DNA of 7,409 bases, taken from assembly GCA_913043185.1 (NCBI GenBank), contig CAJWMI010000075.1, positions 1-7,409 of the forward strand, given 5' to 3'. Position 1 is the first letter of the stretch; each line of letters opens with the position of its first letter. The position numbers were made by a program, and so were the translations under genes. This document shows positions 1-6,200 of the stretch, piece by piece. The notes beneath the pieces were generated by a model. That model worked only from the letters and a program-made list of their open reading frames with translations, did no database searches and was not told the origin of the DNA. This DNA comes from an uncultured Fidelibacterota bacterium. GTDB taxonomy: Bacteria; Marinisomatota; Marinisomatia; Marinisomatales; UBA1611.

Positions 1-620
1 ATATTATTACCACCGCCATAAACCGTAGAATTGTTCAATGGCATCCCATCAACAACGATTAAGGGTTGAAAAGATCCGGAAATAGTGTTAGCACCCCGGA
101 TTTTTATTGTTGTGGATGCTCCTGGATCTCCGGCCACTGCATTGACACTTATATTGGACGCTTTTGCCGCGAGTGAATTTCCTATTAAGGCCTCACCTGA
201 ACGAGTCATATCCTCCGCTGACACAGAAACGCTTGAGGAACCCAGCTCATCACGATTGGCCGTAAAGCCCAAAGCGGTTACACTAACAGCCTTCATTCCA
301 ATAGCATCAACAGCTAAAGAAAAATTGTGGGCAACAGAACCACCGACAGGTACATCCACTGATGCAGAGGAACTCTTATAGCCAATATAGCTGGCCGTGA
401 CCATAACGGTAGTCCCTTCTACTGCTCCCGATGGAATACTTATTGCATAAGACCCATCCGCTCCAGAGGCTGTACCATAGGATGTGCCTTCAACAGTTAT
501 ATTTGCACCGGCTAATGGATTCCCAGATTCATCTGAAATAGAACCATCAATTGTGGACTGCGATAGAACAAGGTTGTTAAAAACAAATACAATAATAAAA
601 TAACAGTATCTTTTTTTCAT
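1..620 (-). CDS. SusC/RagA-type TonB-dependent outer-membrane receptor, N-terminal part (3' end outside the window)
   Basis: Translating the minus strand from the ATG at 620 gives 206 open codons that run off the left edge, so only the N-terminus is present; full family members are usually about 1000 residues. Residues 1-21 form a signal peptide (MKKRYCYF, then a hydrophobic stretch ending LSQ). Residues about 22-105 match the carboxypeptidase-regulatory-like beta-sandwich of SusC proteins (DESGNPLAGANITVEGT, then GADGSYAI, then SYIGYKS). The plug domain starts near residue 112 with VSVTALGFTANRDELGSSSV. The SusC signature follows at 173-194: IKIRGANTISG, then QPLIVVDGMP. The family imports oligomers or peptides across the outer membrane using TonB energy, usually with a SusD lipoprotein, which is not visible here. 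A strong ribosome site (AAGGAG) lies 7 nt upstream of the ATG. It follows the regulator gene after 126 bp, so it may end the same transcription unit or have its own promoter. The ligand cannot be read from this part. Confidence 0.93.
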   Translation of the reverse strand, partial: MKKRYCYFIIVFVFNNLVLSQSTIDGSISDESGNPLAGANITVEGTSYGTASGADGSYAISIPSGAVEGTTVMVTASYIGYKSSSASVDVPVGGSVAHNFSLAVDAIGMKAVSVTALGFTANRDELGSSSVSVSAEDMTRSGEALIGNSLAAKASNISVNAVAGDPGASTTIKIRGANTISGSFQPLIVVDGMPLNNSTVYGGGNN

Positions 621-627
621 TTGATAA

Positions 628-633
628 CTCCTT
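628..633 (-). promoter_or_regulatory. Shine-Dalgarno site of the SusC-like gene
   Basis: Minus-strand AAGGAG lies 7 nt before the ATG at 620. It fixes the receptor's start and is much stronger than the A/T-rich leaders of most other genes in the window, which suggests high translation of the receptor. Confidence 0.8.
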
Positions 634-674
634 ATTATTTAATGTCTTTTGTGAAAAAGCTTTGGCGAATAGTA

Positions 675-680
675 ATTATA
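675..680 (-). promoter_or_regulatory. Candidate -10 box (TATAAT) upstream of the SusC-like gene
   Basis: A perfect minus-strand TATAAT lies in the 126-bp gap between the regulator stop (747) and the receptor ATG (620), 54 nt before the ATG. The bases about 17 nt further upstream (TATTAG) do not resemble TTGACA, and I see no Bacteroidetes-type TAnnTTTG box. It is therefore either an activator-dependent promoter or a chance match in A/T-rich DNA. Confidence 0.35.
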
Positions 681-746
681 GCTAAACACTTTCGTCGCTA
701 ATATAAAAACTTTTAAATATTTTACAAAATGTAATATTCTTTATTA

Positions 747-1412
747 TTATCCTAATTCAATATCCTTTATATACTTATATAGAGTTGGTCGTGTGATTGC
801 CAATAATTCGCTTAGAATGCTCACCGAGCCTCTTTTTTTGATATGGCCTCTTTTAATCATTATGGAAACCACATTCAATTTATCTTTTTTGGTCAGCACC
901 TTTCCCTGTAATCTATTGGCAATAATATATTTATTTAATTCTTGTTCAAGCTCGTCTCTGACATCCCACATAAAAAACTGTTCTTGCTTTGGAAAATCAT
1001 CCAACTTGCTTGTGTTGGTTTTGGTAAAGGTATTAAAAAAATCCTGAATATTTTCAAATGGACTAAGATCAAAATTGAAAGCTATTGACCCTATTATTTT
1101 ATTACGTTCATCTCTAATCGTTAGGGATGATGATTTCATTTTTGATCCGGATGGACTTTTATTTTCATAATTCACTATTTTATCGGGAAGCTCATTTGCT
1201 AGCTTTTTATAACCAATATCAGATGTACCATCACCGATTTTACGTCCTGTGATATGGCTGTTGAAAATAGCTATAATTGAATGCTTCGGTTCTCTGAGGT
1301 CATGAATTATTACCTCTAAGTAAGGGGAAAACTTTTCAGAAATTATTTCTCCTACCCTGATATAATGGTTAAAGATCTGATCGTTTATGGTTTTTAGGTT
1401 TTTCACACTCAT
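747..1412 (-). CDS. YheO-PAS / DauR-type helix-turn-helix transcriptional regulator
   Basis: This is a 221-residue DNA-binding regulator with the two-part build of the YheO/DauR family. Residues about 15-125 are the YheO-like PAS domain. They include VIIHDLREPKHSIIAIFN, then HITGRKIGDGTSDIG (53-67), and end with SSSLTIRDE and IGSIAFNFDLSPF, which are typical of the family. Residues about 155-220 are the DauR-like HTH, with SVSILSELLAITRPTLYKYI as the predicted recognition region. The family includes DauR of Pseudomonas aeruginosa, a repressor of D-arginine catabolism. The ligand here is unknown. An AGGA motif (1421-1424) sits 8 nt before the ATG and supports this start. It lies 63 bp after the DUF1611 gene on the same strand, so it is probably co-transcribed with it and is the best local candidate for binding the palindromes upstream of that gene. 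The length is normal for the family. Confidence 0.88.
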   Translation of the reverse strand: MSVKNLKTINDQIFNHYIRVGEIISEKFSPYLEVIIHDLREPKHSIIAIFNSHITGRKIGDGTSDIGYKKLANELPDKIVNYENKSPSGSKMKSSSLTIRDERNKIIGSIAFNFDLSPFENIQDFFNTFTKTNTSKLDDFPKQEQFFMWDVRDELEQELNKYIIANRLQGKVLTKKDKLNVVSIMIKRGHIKKRGSVSILSELLAITRPTLYKYIKDIELG

Positions 1413-1475
1413 TATTTCAATCCTAGAAACACAAATTTAGAATCTGAAAAATTGTATTGAACATTGACGATATAT

Positions 1476-2507
1476 CTAACAAAATACTTCCTGTTCAATG
1501 TGGTCAATTAGCTTGTCGTTACCAAATCGAACCAAATCTGTTGTTGGCATTTGATATTTGGCACCTATTTTTTTAATTTCTTTTAAAGCTAATTCCTCAT
1601 CCATTTTATATGTTAAAAGGTTAATTCCAAGGAATTGAGATGGCCTGAAATGCTTCATTAGTGAAAGATGTAAACCCATAACATCACCGATAGAAACCAT
1701 TTTATTATTTGAAACATCTAACGTTCGACCTGGCTCATCAGTCATAATCATATAGTCAGGCATTGAGCCATACATAAGGCCCAATGTAACTCCTGCATAA
1801 TATTGATTAGTAAGCGCTCCCTGGCCTTCCACAATAATTAAATCCATTTGATCATTAACTAAATCCAAAGCATGTTCTAGTTCACCACCCATAAAGTCGG
1901 ACACTACAGCATCGATAGCCACTCCATTCCCCGCCAACATTATTCCGGTCTGTCCTGTTCCTATAAATTTTACATTTTTTCCTCGCTTTTTTAGACGCTC
2001 TGAGATTTCCCAGCCAGTAGTCATTTTACCTGTGTTACAATCTGTACCAACTATAAGCATTACTTTTGTCTTACGCTTTTTCCAAGTCCCTTTAGGGAAA
2101 TGGGGTGGATCTGGCGGACAACGAATGTCATTGATATTGACAGATTTCTTTTTTGCTAGAGTGGCAAGTTCAGGATCCTCATTCAAAAACTGGTGCATAC
2201 CATTATATATATCACAACCGCATTCTATTGCAGCAGTAATTTCTTTGCGATACGCCTCACTTATTCTTCCGCCCTGAGATGAACTACCAATTACCAAGGC
2301 ATTAGGAGAATAATCCTTTGCCTCATTAAAATTGGAGACAACAGGAATTTCCCCACCATATCCTAATACGTTCTGCGCGGTTTGGCCGGATCTGTCGGGA
2401 TCAATCACGCAACAAACATCTTGAGGTCGATAGCGGATTAACATATTACCCGTTTTATTTGATATATAGTCAAAAGAACCTGGGCATAGGATAGCAAAAC
2501 TGGGCAT
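1476..2507 (-). CDS. DUF1611-family P-loop protein, DgcN-like (possible D-glutamate / amino-acid N-acetyltransferase)
   Basis: This 343-residue protein belongs to the DUF1611 family. The N-terminal about 140 residues form a Rossmann-like domain (VIDPDRSGQTAQNVLG, IPVVSNFNEA, LVIGSSSQGG), followed by a linker RCPPDPPHFPKG (129-140). The C-terminal P-loop domain has GTDCNTGKMTT (154-164), GTGQTGIMLAG (183-193) and IIVEGQGAL (224-232). The protein has no signal peptide or membrane segment, so it is cytoplasmic. One characterised member, DgcN from marine Pseudoalteromonas, acetylates D-glutamate. Its usual partner, the enolase-superfamily epimerase DgcA, is not in this window. After EGQGAL the family often has a His-Pro pair, from memory; here N234-Q235 stands in that place, so the substrate may differ. 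The ATG at 2507 has only a weak A-rich leader, but the Rossmann strand begins at residue 3, so a later start is unlikely. The neighbouring M20 hydrolase and DauR-type regulator fit amino-acid or N-acyl-amino-acid metabolism. The family call is firm; the exact reaction is not. Confidence 0.85.
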   Translation of the reverse strand: MPSFAILCPGSFDYISNKTGNMLIRYRPQDVCCVIDPDRSGQTAQNVLGYGGEIPVVSNFNEAKDYSPNALVIGSSSQGGRISEAYRKEITAAIECGCDIYNGMHQFLNEDPELATLAKKKSVNINDIRCPPDPPHFPKGTWKKRKTKVMLIVGTDCNTGKMTTGWEISERLKKRGKNVKFIGTGQTGIMLAGNGVAIDAVVSDFMGGELEHALDLVNDQMDLIIVEGQGALTNQYYAGVTLGLMYGSMPDYMIMTDEPGRTLDVSNNKMVSIGDVMGLHLSLMKHFRPSQFLGINLLTYKMDEELALKEIKKIGAKYQMPTTDLVRFGNDKLIDHIEQEVFC

Positions 2508-2521
2508 AAAATATTATCTTT

Positions 2522-2540
2522 ATAATATATGATATATTAT
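2522..2540. promoter_or_regulatory. Perfect 19-bp palindrome overlapping the putative -10 box (candidate operator)
   Basis: ATAATATAT-G-ATATATTAT has nine-base arms that are perfect reverse complements around one base. It lies 15 nt upstream of the DUF1611 ATG and overlaps the proposed -10 box at 2536-2541. Its centre (2531) is 26 bp from that of the palindrome at 2548-2566, with the same 9-1-9 layout. Because both arms are pure A/T, chance is a real alternative. Confidence 0.4.
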
Positions 2541-2564
2541 GTATATAATTTAACATAATGTTAA
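2536..2564 (-). promoter_or_regulatory. Candidate promoter of the DUF1611 gene
   Basis: On the minus strand a -35-like TTAACA (2559-2564) is followed after exactly 17 nt by a -10-like CATAAT (2536-2541). Each matches the sigma-70 consensus at five of six positions. This places transcription start about 20 nt before the ATG at 2507. The two 19-bp palindromes overlap the two boxes, an arrangement typical of a repressed promoter. In such A/T-rich DNA promoter-like matches are common. Confidence 0.45.
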
Positions 2565-2566
2565 AT
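2548..2566. promoter_or_regulatory. Perfect 19-bp palindrome over the putative -35 box (candidate operator)
   Basis: ATTTAACAT-A-ATGTTAAAT has nine-base arms with perfect reverse complementarity around a single base. It lies 41 to 59 nt upstream of the DUF1611 start and covers the proposed -35 box. Each arm contains a G/C pair, and the core (TAACATAA) recurs upstream of the M20 gene at 4056, which makes it more credible than the neighbouring pure-A/T palindrome. The likely binder is the YheO/DauR-type regulator encoded at 747-1412; that link is inferred from proximity. Confidence 0.5.
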
Positions 2567-2617
2567 ATTTAATACAGGAAAATTTTACCAATAATCTTTG
2601 TTTTGTGATATTTTAAT

Positions 2618-4039
2618 TCAGTCGCGGTAATTAAGCGGAGGGTCACGGTCTCCTAAAAGAGGATAGTAATTAAATTTTGGCCCACGTTTATCTTGGATTG
2701 TTTTCCAAGCTTCTTCTACGATTATAGGATTTTGAAATACATCAATGCAACTCAAGGCCAGCGTTTTTGCTGCATTTAGCATTCCTTTATGCCCAATACT
2801 CATGCCTCCACATGCGACTGCCTGCCACGAATGAGCTGGAGTGCCAGGCACCCACGTTGCAGTCCTAAACCCTACTGTTGGCACAACCCATGAGATACCA
2901 CCAACATCTGTAGAACCTCGCCCTATTTTCTCTTCAAAAGGTTGAATATTTTTTTCACTTCCAAGGTCCCGATTTGGATTACTAAGAGTAGAACGCAAGG
3001 ATTTTGCAAATATTGTTTCTTCTTTATTGTAATAAACGCCGCCAACCTGACTCAGTTTTTCAAAAATTAATCTAGCAAGTGGTAAATTAGTTAGGAGTGG
3101 TCGATTCGCATGCATTACCTCATACTTAAGGGTCGTTTCAGTGCCAATAGCTGCAGCTTCTGCTACTTTGATTATTCTTGCCCAGATTTTTTCCAATTCA
3201 TCTACATCAGGGTGTCTAGCGTAATAGTAAACCTCGGCATACTCCGGAACAATATTTGGCGCAGCGCCGCCCTCTGTTATTATATAATGAATCCTCGCAG
3301 GCTCTGGCAAATGCTCTCTCATTAGATTAACCATAAAATTCATGCTCTCAACTGCATCAAGTGCAGATCTGCCCTTTTCTGGAGCTGCGGCAGCGTGAGC
3401 GGCAATACCGTAAAACCTAAATTTAGCGGATTTATTTGCGAGAGATGAAGCGGGACTAGCATCATTTCTATCAGAAGGATGCCAATGCATTACAATATCA
3501 ACATCATCAAAAAGGCCTGCCCGAACCATATACACTTTACCGGATCCTCCTTCTTCGGCTGGTGTGCCATATAAACGGATTGTCCCTGTTGTTCCAGTCT
3601 CGATAAGCCAGTTTTTCACTGCTACAGCAGCAGCGATAGATCCAGCTCCGAATAAATGATGGCCACAGGCATGACCCGGCATTCCTTCTTTTATAATCTT
3701 ACGTTCAGGTTTTGCGTCCTGTGAGAGACCGGGAAGCGCGTCCATTTCAGCCAAAATTGCTATTATTGGTTTACCCGATCCATAGCTTGCTATAAAAGCA
3801 GTGGGTATTTCAGCGACCCCAGAATCAATGGAAAAATTTTCTTGCTCTAGGTGAGACTGCATTAACTTACTTGTTTCTTTTTCCTGATATCCTAATTCTG
3901 CTAGTGACCATATAGTCTTAGACATGGCTGCATAGTCTTCACTCTTACTATCTAAAAACCGTATAACACTATCAGATGCCAAACCATTTTCAATTAATAG
4001 AATAATAAAAATAATTATATAAAATATTGGCTTAAACAT
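2618..4039 (-). CDS. Exported M20-family amidohydrolase, AbgB-like (N-acyl-amino-acid hydrolase)
   Basis: This 473-residue zinc hydrolase belongs to the M20 group that includes AbgB (p-aminobenzoyl-glutamate hydrolase subunit B). Residues 1-21 form a signal peptide (MFKPIFYIIIFIILLI, then NGLA before SDS), so the enzyme is predicted to act in the periplasm, unlike the cytoplasmic AbgB. Conserved features run in order: AELGYQE (47-53); AEMDALPGLSQ with Asp100; PGHACGHHLFGAG with metal ligands Cys125 and His127; GTPAEEGGSGK with the Glu162-Glu163 pair; HWHPSD with His185/His187; and GTPAHSW with His403. Residues about 203-315 are the dimerisation/lid domain, including GIAAHAAAAPEKGRSALDAV with His215. 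All expected catalytic residues are present. The family cleaves amide bonds of N-acyl or N-aroyl amino acids, often glutamate; the substrate here is unknown. No AbgA-like partner is present. The gene follows the VOC gene by 54 bp and precedes the DUF1611 gene by 110 bp. Its start has a weak ribosome site, but the signal peptide supports it. Confidence 0.9.
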   Translation of the reverse strand: MFKPIFYIIIFIILLIENGLASDSVIRFLDSKSEDYAAMSKTIWSLAELGYQEKETSKLMQSHLEQENFSIDSGVAEIPTAFIASYGSGKPIIAILAEMDALPGLSQDAKPERKIIKEGMPGHACGHHLFGAGSIAAAVAVKNWLIETGTTGTIRLYGTPAEEGGSGKVYMVRAGLFDDVDIVMHWHPSDRNDASPASSLANKSAKFRFYGIAAHAAAAPEKGRSALDAVESMNFMVNLMREHLPEPARIHYIITEGGAAPNIVPEYAEVYYYARHPDVDELEKIWARIIKVAEAAAIGTETTLKYEVMHANRPLLTNLPLARLIFEKLSQVGGVYYNKEETIFAKSLRSTLSNPNRDLGSEKNIQPFEEKIGRGSTDVGGISWVVPTVGFRTATWVPGTPAHSWQAVACGGMSIGHKGMLNAAKTLALSCIDVFQNPIIVEEAWKTIQDKRGPKFNYYPLLGDRDPPLNYRD

Positions 4040-4055
4040 ATTTTATCTATATTTA

Positions 4056-4069
4056 TAACATAAGTTAAC
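4056..4069. promoter_or_regulatory. Second copy of the palindrome core, upstream of the M20 gene
   Basis: TAACATAAGTTAAC shares the eight bases TAACATAA with the core of the palindrome at 2548-2566, then has GTTAA where that one has TGTTAA. It ends 17 nt before the M20 ATG and overlaps a minus-strand TATAAA (4052-4057). It may be a degenerate operator for the same regulator. It is short and A/T-rich, so chance cannot be excluded. Confidence 0.3.
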
Positions 4070-4093
4070 AAAGGATATTGAATCTAAAATATT

Positions 4094-4402
4094 TTATTTA
4101 TTATCACTATCTGGATACCGAATTAGTTCAAAGACATTTTCATCAAGGCCTTCAATATATAAAAATTCTGATCCATCTCGATGTGTACCCGGGTTCCCAT
4201 GTTCTTCAATATTATCACACTTTATTGCTACATGAGGAGGATGTTGGTTTGGTAGGACTAGTGCAATTTTCATATTTTTAAATTCTAACATTGCCCAAGA
4301 TTCATCCTGATATTTTACCTTACACTTAAACTTTTTGACAAACCACGATACAGAATTATTAATATTTTTTGTCTGTAAGGCGATGTGATCTATCTTATCC
4401 AT
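4094..4402 (-). CDS. Small VOC-superfamily (glyoxalase-fold) protein
   Basis: This is a 102-residue single-domain protein of the vicinal-oxygen-chelate superfamily. It opens with the usual first strand KIDHIALQTKNINNSVSWF. The four likely metal ligands of the fold are His6 (DHIAL), Glu40 (AMLEF), His57 (HPPHVAI) and Glu92 (FELIRY). Members include glyoxalase I, dioxygenases and epimerases, and the sequence does not show which activity applies. A single module of this size normally works as a dimer in the cytoplasm. Its ATG overlaps the end of the desaturase gene by 8 nt (ATGGATAA), so translation is probably coupled and the protein likely serves the lipid operon, perhaps on an oxidised or aldehyde product; that role is speculation. 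No separate ribosome site is evident. Confidence 0.85.
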   Translation of the reverse strand: MDKIDHIALQTKNINNSVSWFVKKFKCKVKYQDESWAMLEFKNMKIALVLPNQHPPHVAIKCDNIEEHGNPGTHRDGSEFLYIEGLDENVFELIRYPDSDNK

Positions 4403-5123
4403 TATTGATACGTATCATGTTAATCTTATTAAGAATCTTTGTAAAAAGAAAACCAGGGTCGATCTCAAACCATCTTGAAGAGAAATTAATAGATTTAGGC
4501 TTCCAATGATGATTATTTTGAAACAATTCACCCATCATTAAAAAATCAAATGGTAGTGTATTCTTTGATTTATCATTTGTTTTTTTATGGTTGACGTATC
4601 CATAACGGTGACCACACCAGTTAACGATAGAGCCATGCAGTGGCCCCATCACAAAATGAATCGGTAAGAGCATATACTGCCAAGTTGAGGTTGAATAAGT
4701 CACATATACTAAAGTATAAAAAGCGATAAAAAACACTCTGGTTATCCAGTGGTCAGAGAATTTTTCTAGAGACTCCCATCGGGGTACATTATAATCATAT
4801 TTTGAATAGTCTTTTTTATCCCTTCTTATTGACTCATAGTGCTTAACTGTATTGACATTAAGCATAATGATATTCTTTGAATATTCTGGAGAGTGTGGAT
4901 CTTTTTCTGTATCACTATACTTGTGATGACGACGATGAAGAATCGCATAGGCTCTTGGATTTAAAAAAGAAGACCCCTGCACAAGAAATGTAAGAAAGAA
5001 AAAAATTCTTTCCCAAAACTTGGACATGGTAAACATTTGATGAGAGGCATAGCGGTGTAAAAATATTGTCTGAAAGAATAATGATGAATACCAGTGAATC
5101 ACAAAAATAATAACAATGACCAT
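4395..5123 (-). CDS. Membrane acyl-CoA / acyl-lipid fatty-acid desaturase (delta-9 type)
   Basis: This 242-residue di-iron desaturase inserts a cis double bond into an acyl chain using O2 and electrons from a partner not seen here. Histidine boxes are HRYASH (23-28), HRRHH (63-67), NWCGHRYGY (168-176) and QNNHH (202-206). In the last box Gln replaces the first His of the classical HxxHH, a form I recall from a bacterial subfamily with a GELxQNNHH wording. The phrases NPRAYAILHRRHHKYSDTEK and DPHSPEY are typical of bacterial stearoyl-CoA desaturase-like proteins. Hydrophobic segments lie near residues 1-20, 38-50, 128-143 and 149-165, consistent with an inner-membrane protein. The gene begins 16 nt after the divergent methyltransferase gene and overlaps the VOC gene by 8 nt, so it is in the same operon. 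The start at 5123 has a poor ribosome site, but the length fits short family members. It probably supplies the unsaturated chains that the adjacent methyltransferases modify. Confidence 0.92.
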   Translation of the reverse strand: MVIVIIFVIHWYSSLFFQTIFLHRYASHQMFTMSKFWERIFFFLTFLVQGSSFLNPRAYAILHRRHHKYSDTEKDPHSPEYSKNIIMLNVNTVKHYESIRRDKKDYSKYDYNVPRWESLEKFSDHWITRVFFIAFYTLVYVTYSTSTWQYMLLPIHFVMGPLHGSIVNWCGHRYGYVNHKKTNDKSKNTLPFDFLMMGELFQNNHHWKPKSINFSSRWFEIDPGFLFTKILNKINMIRINNG

Positions 5124-5139
5124 AATTAAAAGCTACACT

Positions 5140-6180
5140 CTAATTTCCTGGTTTTACAAACCTATAATGAGAGACGCCCCACTCTCTACCATAATCGTAT
5201 CCAAAAAGAACCTCACAGGCCATAAAAAATATTCTCCATCTTTGGAACCATATCGACGCTTGATCTTTTCCATACGATTCATTAAAAATTTCAATTATTT
5301 CATTTCTACGTGAATCCATTTTATTTAGCCAAGCGATTGAGGTCTGCTCGTAGTGTGAACCACTGATGCGCCAGCTAGATTCAATCCTTAGATCATTCTG
5401 AAAATAAAGCAATAGCTGATGAGAAGGCATTATGCCGCCACTGAAAAAATTTCTTCCCATCCAGTCACCTTCGCCTTCTTCAGTGAACGGATATACCAGT
5501 GTTTTATGGGAAAAAATATGAATAAATAATTTACCTCCCGGCTTTAGCCAGCCAGCAACTCTATTTAGTAATCGCTCATAGTTTCTCATGTGCTCAAACA
5601 TCTCAATGGACACTACCCTATCAAATGAATCATCAATTGAAAATACATTCATATCAGCAGTGATCACACAAACATTCTCCAATGCTCTTTCTTTACATTT
5701 GGATTCAATGAACTTCCTCTGGTCTTTTGAATTGCTCACAGCAGTAATAGAACATTTTGGGTAATTTTCTGCCATAAAAAGAGTTAAAGATCCCCAGCCA
5801 CAGCCTAGCTCGAGGATATTTTGACCATCTACGATCTCTGCTCTTTGAGAACTAAGTTTTAACATCTCATATTCCGAACCATCTAGCGTGTTTACTCCAT
5901 CAGGCCAATATCCAGAACTATATTTTAAATGCTTGCCTAAAACGTTCTCAAAAAATAATGGTGGAACCTCATAGTGCTGCTCGTTTGCTTTGTCAGGCAC
6001 ATATGCTATCGGACTGTCTTTCATTTTATGGACCCAGCTTTGGTGATGTTCCTCAATGCTAGAGACGCTTCTAGTTTTAGACCAGATAATCCTCTCTTTT
6101 TGCATCCTCCTGATTCCACTCCGGATAAAAAAATCAGGCATGTAGCCGTTTTCTGCCATAGATATAAGACTTTTTATCAT
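5140..6180 (-). CDS. Divergent CFA-synthase / coclaurine-N-methyltransferase-like SAM methyltransferase
   Basis: This 346-residue class I methyltransferase belongs to the cyclopropane-fatty-acyl-phospholipid synthase superfamily. It looks closer to the coclaurine N-methyltransferase-like branch than to classical CFA synthase. The SAM motif I is NILELGCGWGSLTLF (121-135), with AVSNSKDQ (147-154) after strand 2 and SIEMFEHMRNYERLL (191-205) as the later motif. The upstream segment QHYEVPPLFFENVLG to YSSGYW (68-91) and the C-terminal GSHYEQTSIAWL (274-285) are typical of this branch. The short N-terminal helix ENGYMPDFFIRSGIRR (10-25) replaces the longer N-terminal domain of the canonical enzyme. 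No signal peptide is present. The ATG at 6180 is preferred over the in-frame Met8 because homologues, from memory, carry a few residues before the conserved AExGxxPD motif. It lies 20 nt after the canonical CFA gene and 16 nt before the desaturase gene. The likely substrate is an acyl chain or lipid head-group amine; the sequence alone does not decide. Confidence 0.85.
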   Translation of the reverse strand: MIKSLISMAENGYMPDFFIRSGIRRMQKERIIWSKTRSVSSIEEHHQSWVHKMKDSPIAYVPDKANEQHYEVPPLFFENVLGKHLKYSSGYWPDGVNTLDGSEYEMLKLSSQRAEIVDGQNILELGCGWGSLTLFMAENYPKCSITAVSNSKDQRKFIESKCKERALENVCVITADMNVFSIDDSFDRVVSIEMFEHMRNYERLLNRVAGWLKPGGKLFIHIFSHKTLVYPFTEEGEGDWMGRNFFSGGIMPSHQLLLYFQNDLRIESSWRISGSHYEQTSIAWLNKMDSRRNEIIEIFNESYGKDQASIWFQRWRIFFMACEVLFGYDYGREWGVSHYRFVKPGN

Positions 6181-6200
6181 ATTAATATTTTATAGAAAAG

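Noticed and set aside
85..381. Plus-strand open frame of 98 codons
   Set aside because: It lies antisense to the N-terminus of the SusC-like receptor, whose minus-strand translation has a signal peptide and family motifs. The plus-strand protein has no recognisable feature.
709..740. Possible intrinsic terminator after the regulator gene
   Set aside because: The A/T-only hairpin is imperfect (mismatch and short stem), and the following T-run is several bases away, so it would be a poor rho-independent terminator.
4406..4417. Perfect 12-bp palindrome TGATACGTATCA just before the VOC start
   Set aside because: It lies inside the last codons of the desaturase gene, is short, and has no promoter-like sequence around it. 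Coding sequence plus chance explains it.
5974..6195. Plus-strand open frames here and at 793-1047, 2032-2277, 3110-3325, 4078-4281 and 5116-5313
   Set aside because: Each lies wholly or mostly antisense to a well-supported minus-strand gene and shows no domain or convincing ribosome site, so I treat them as shadows.
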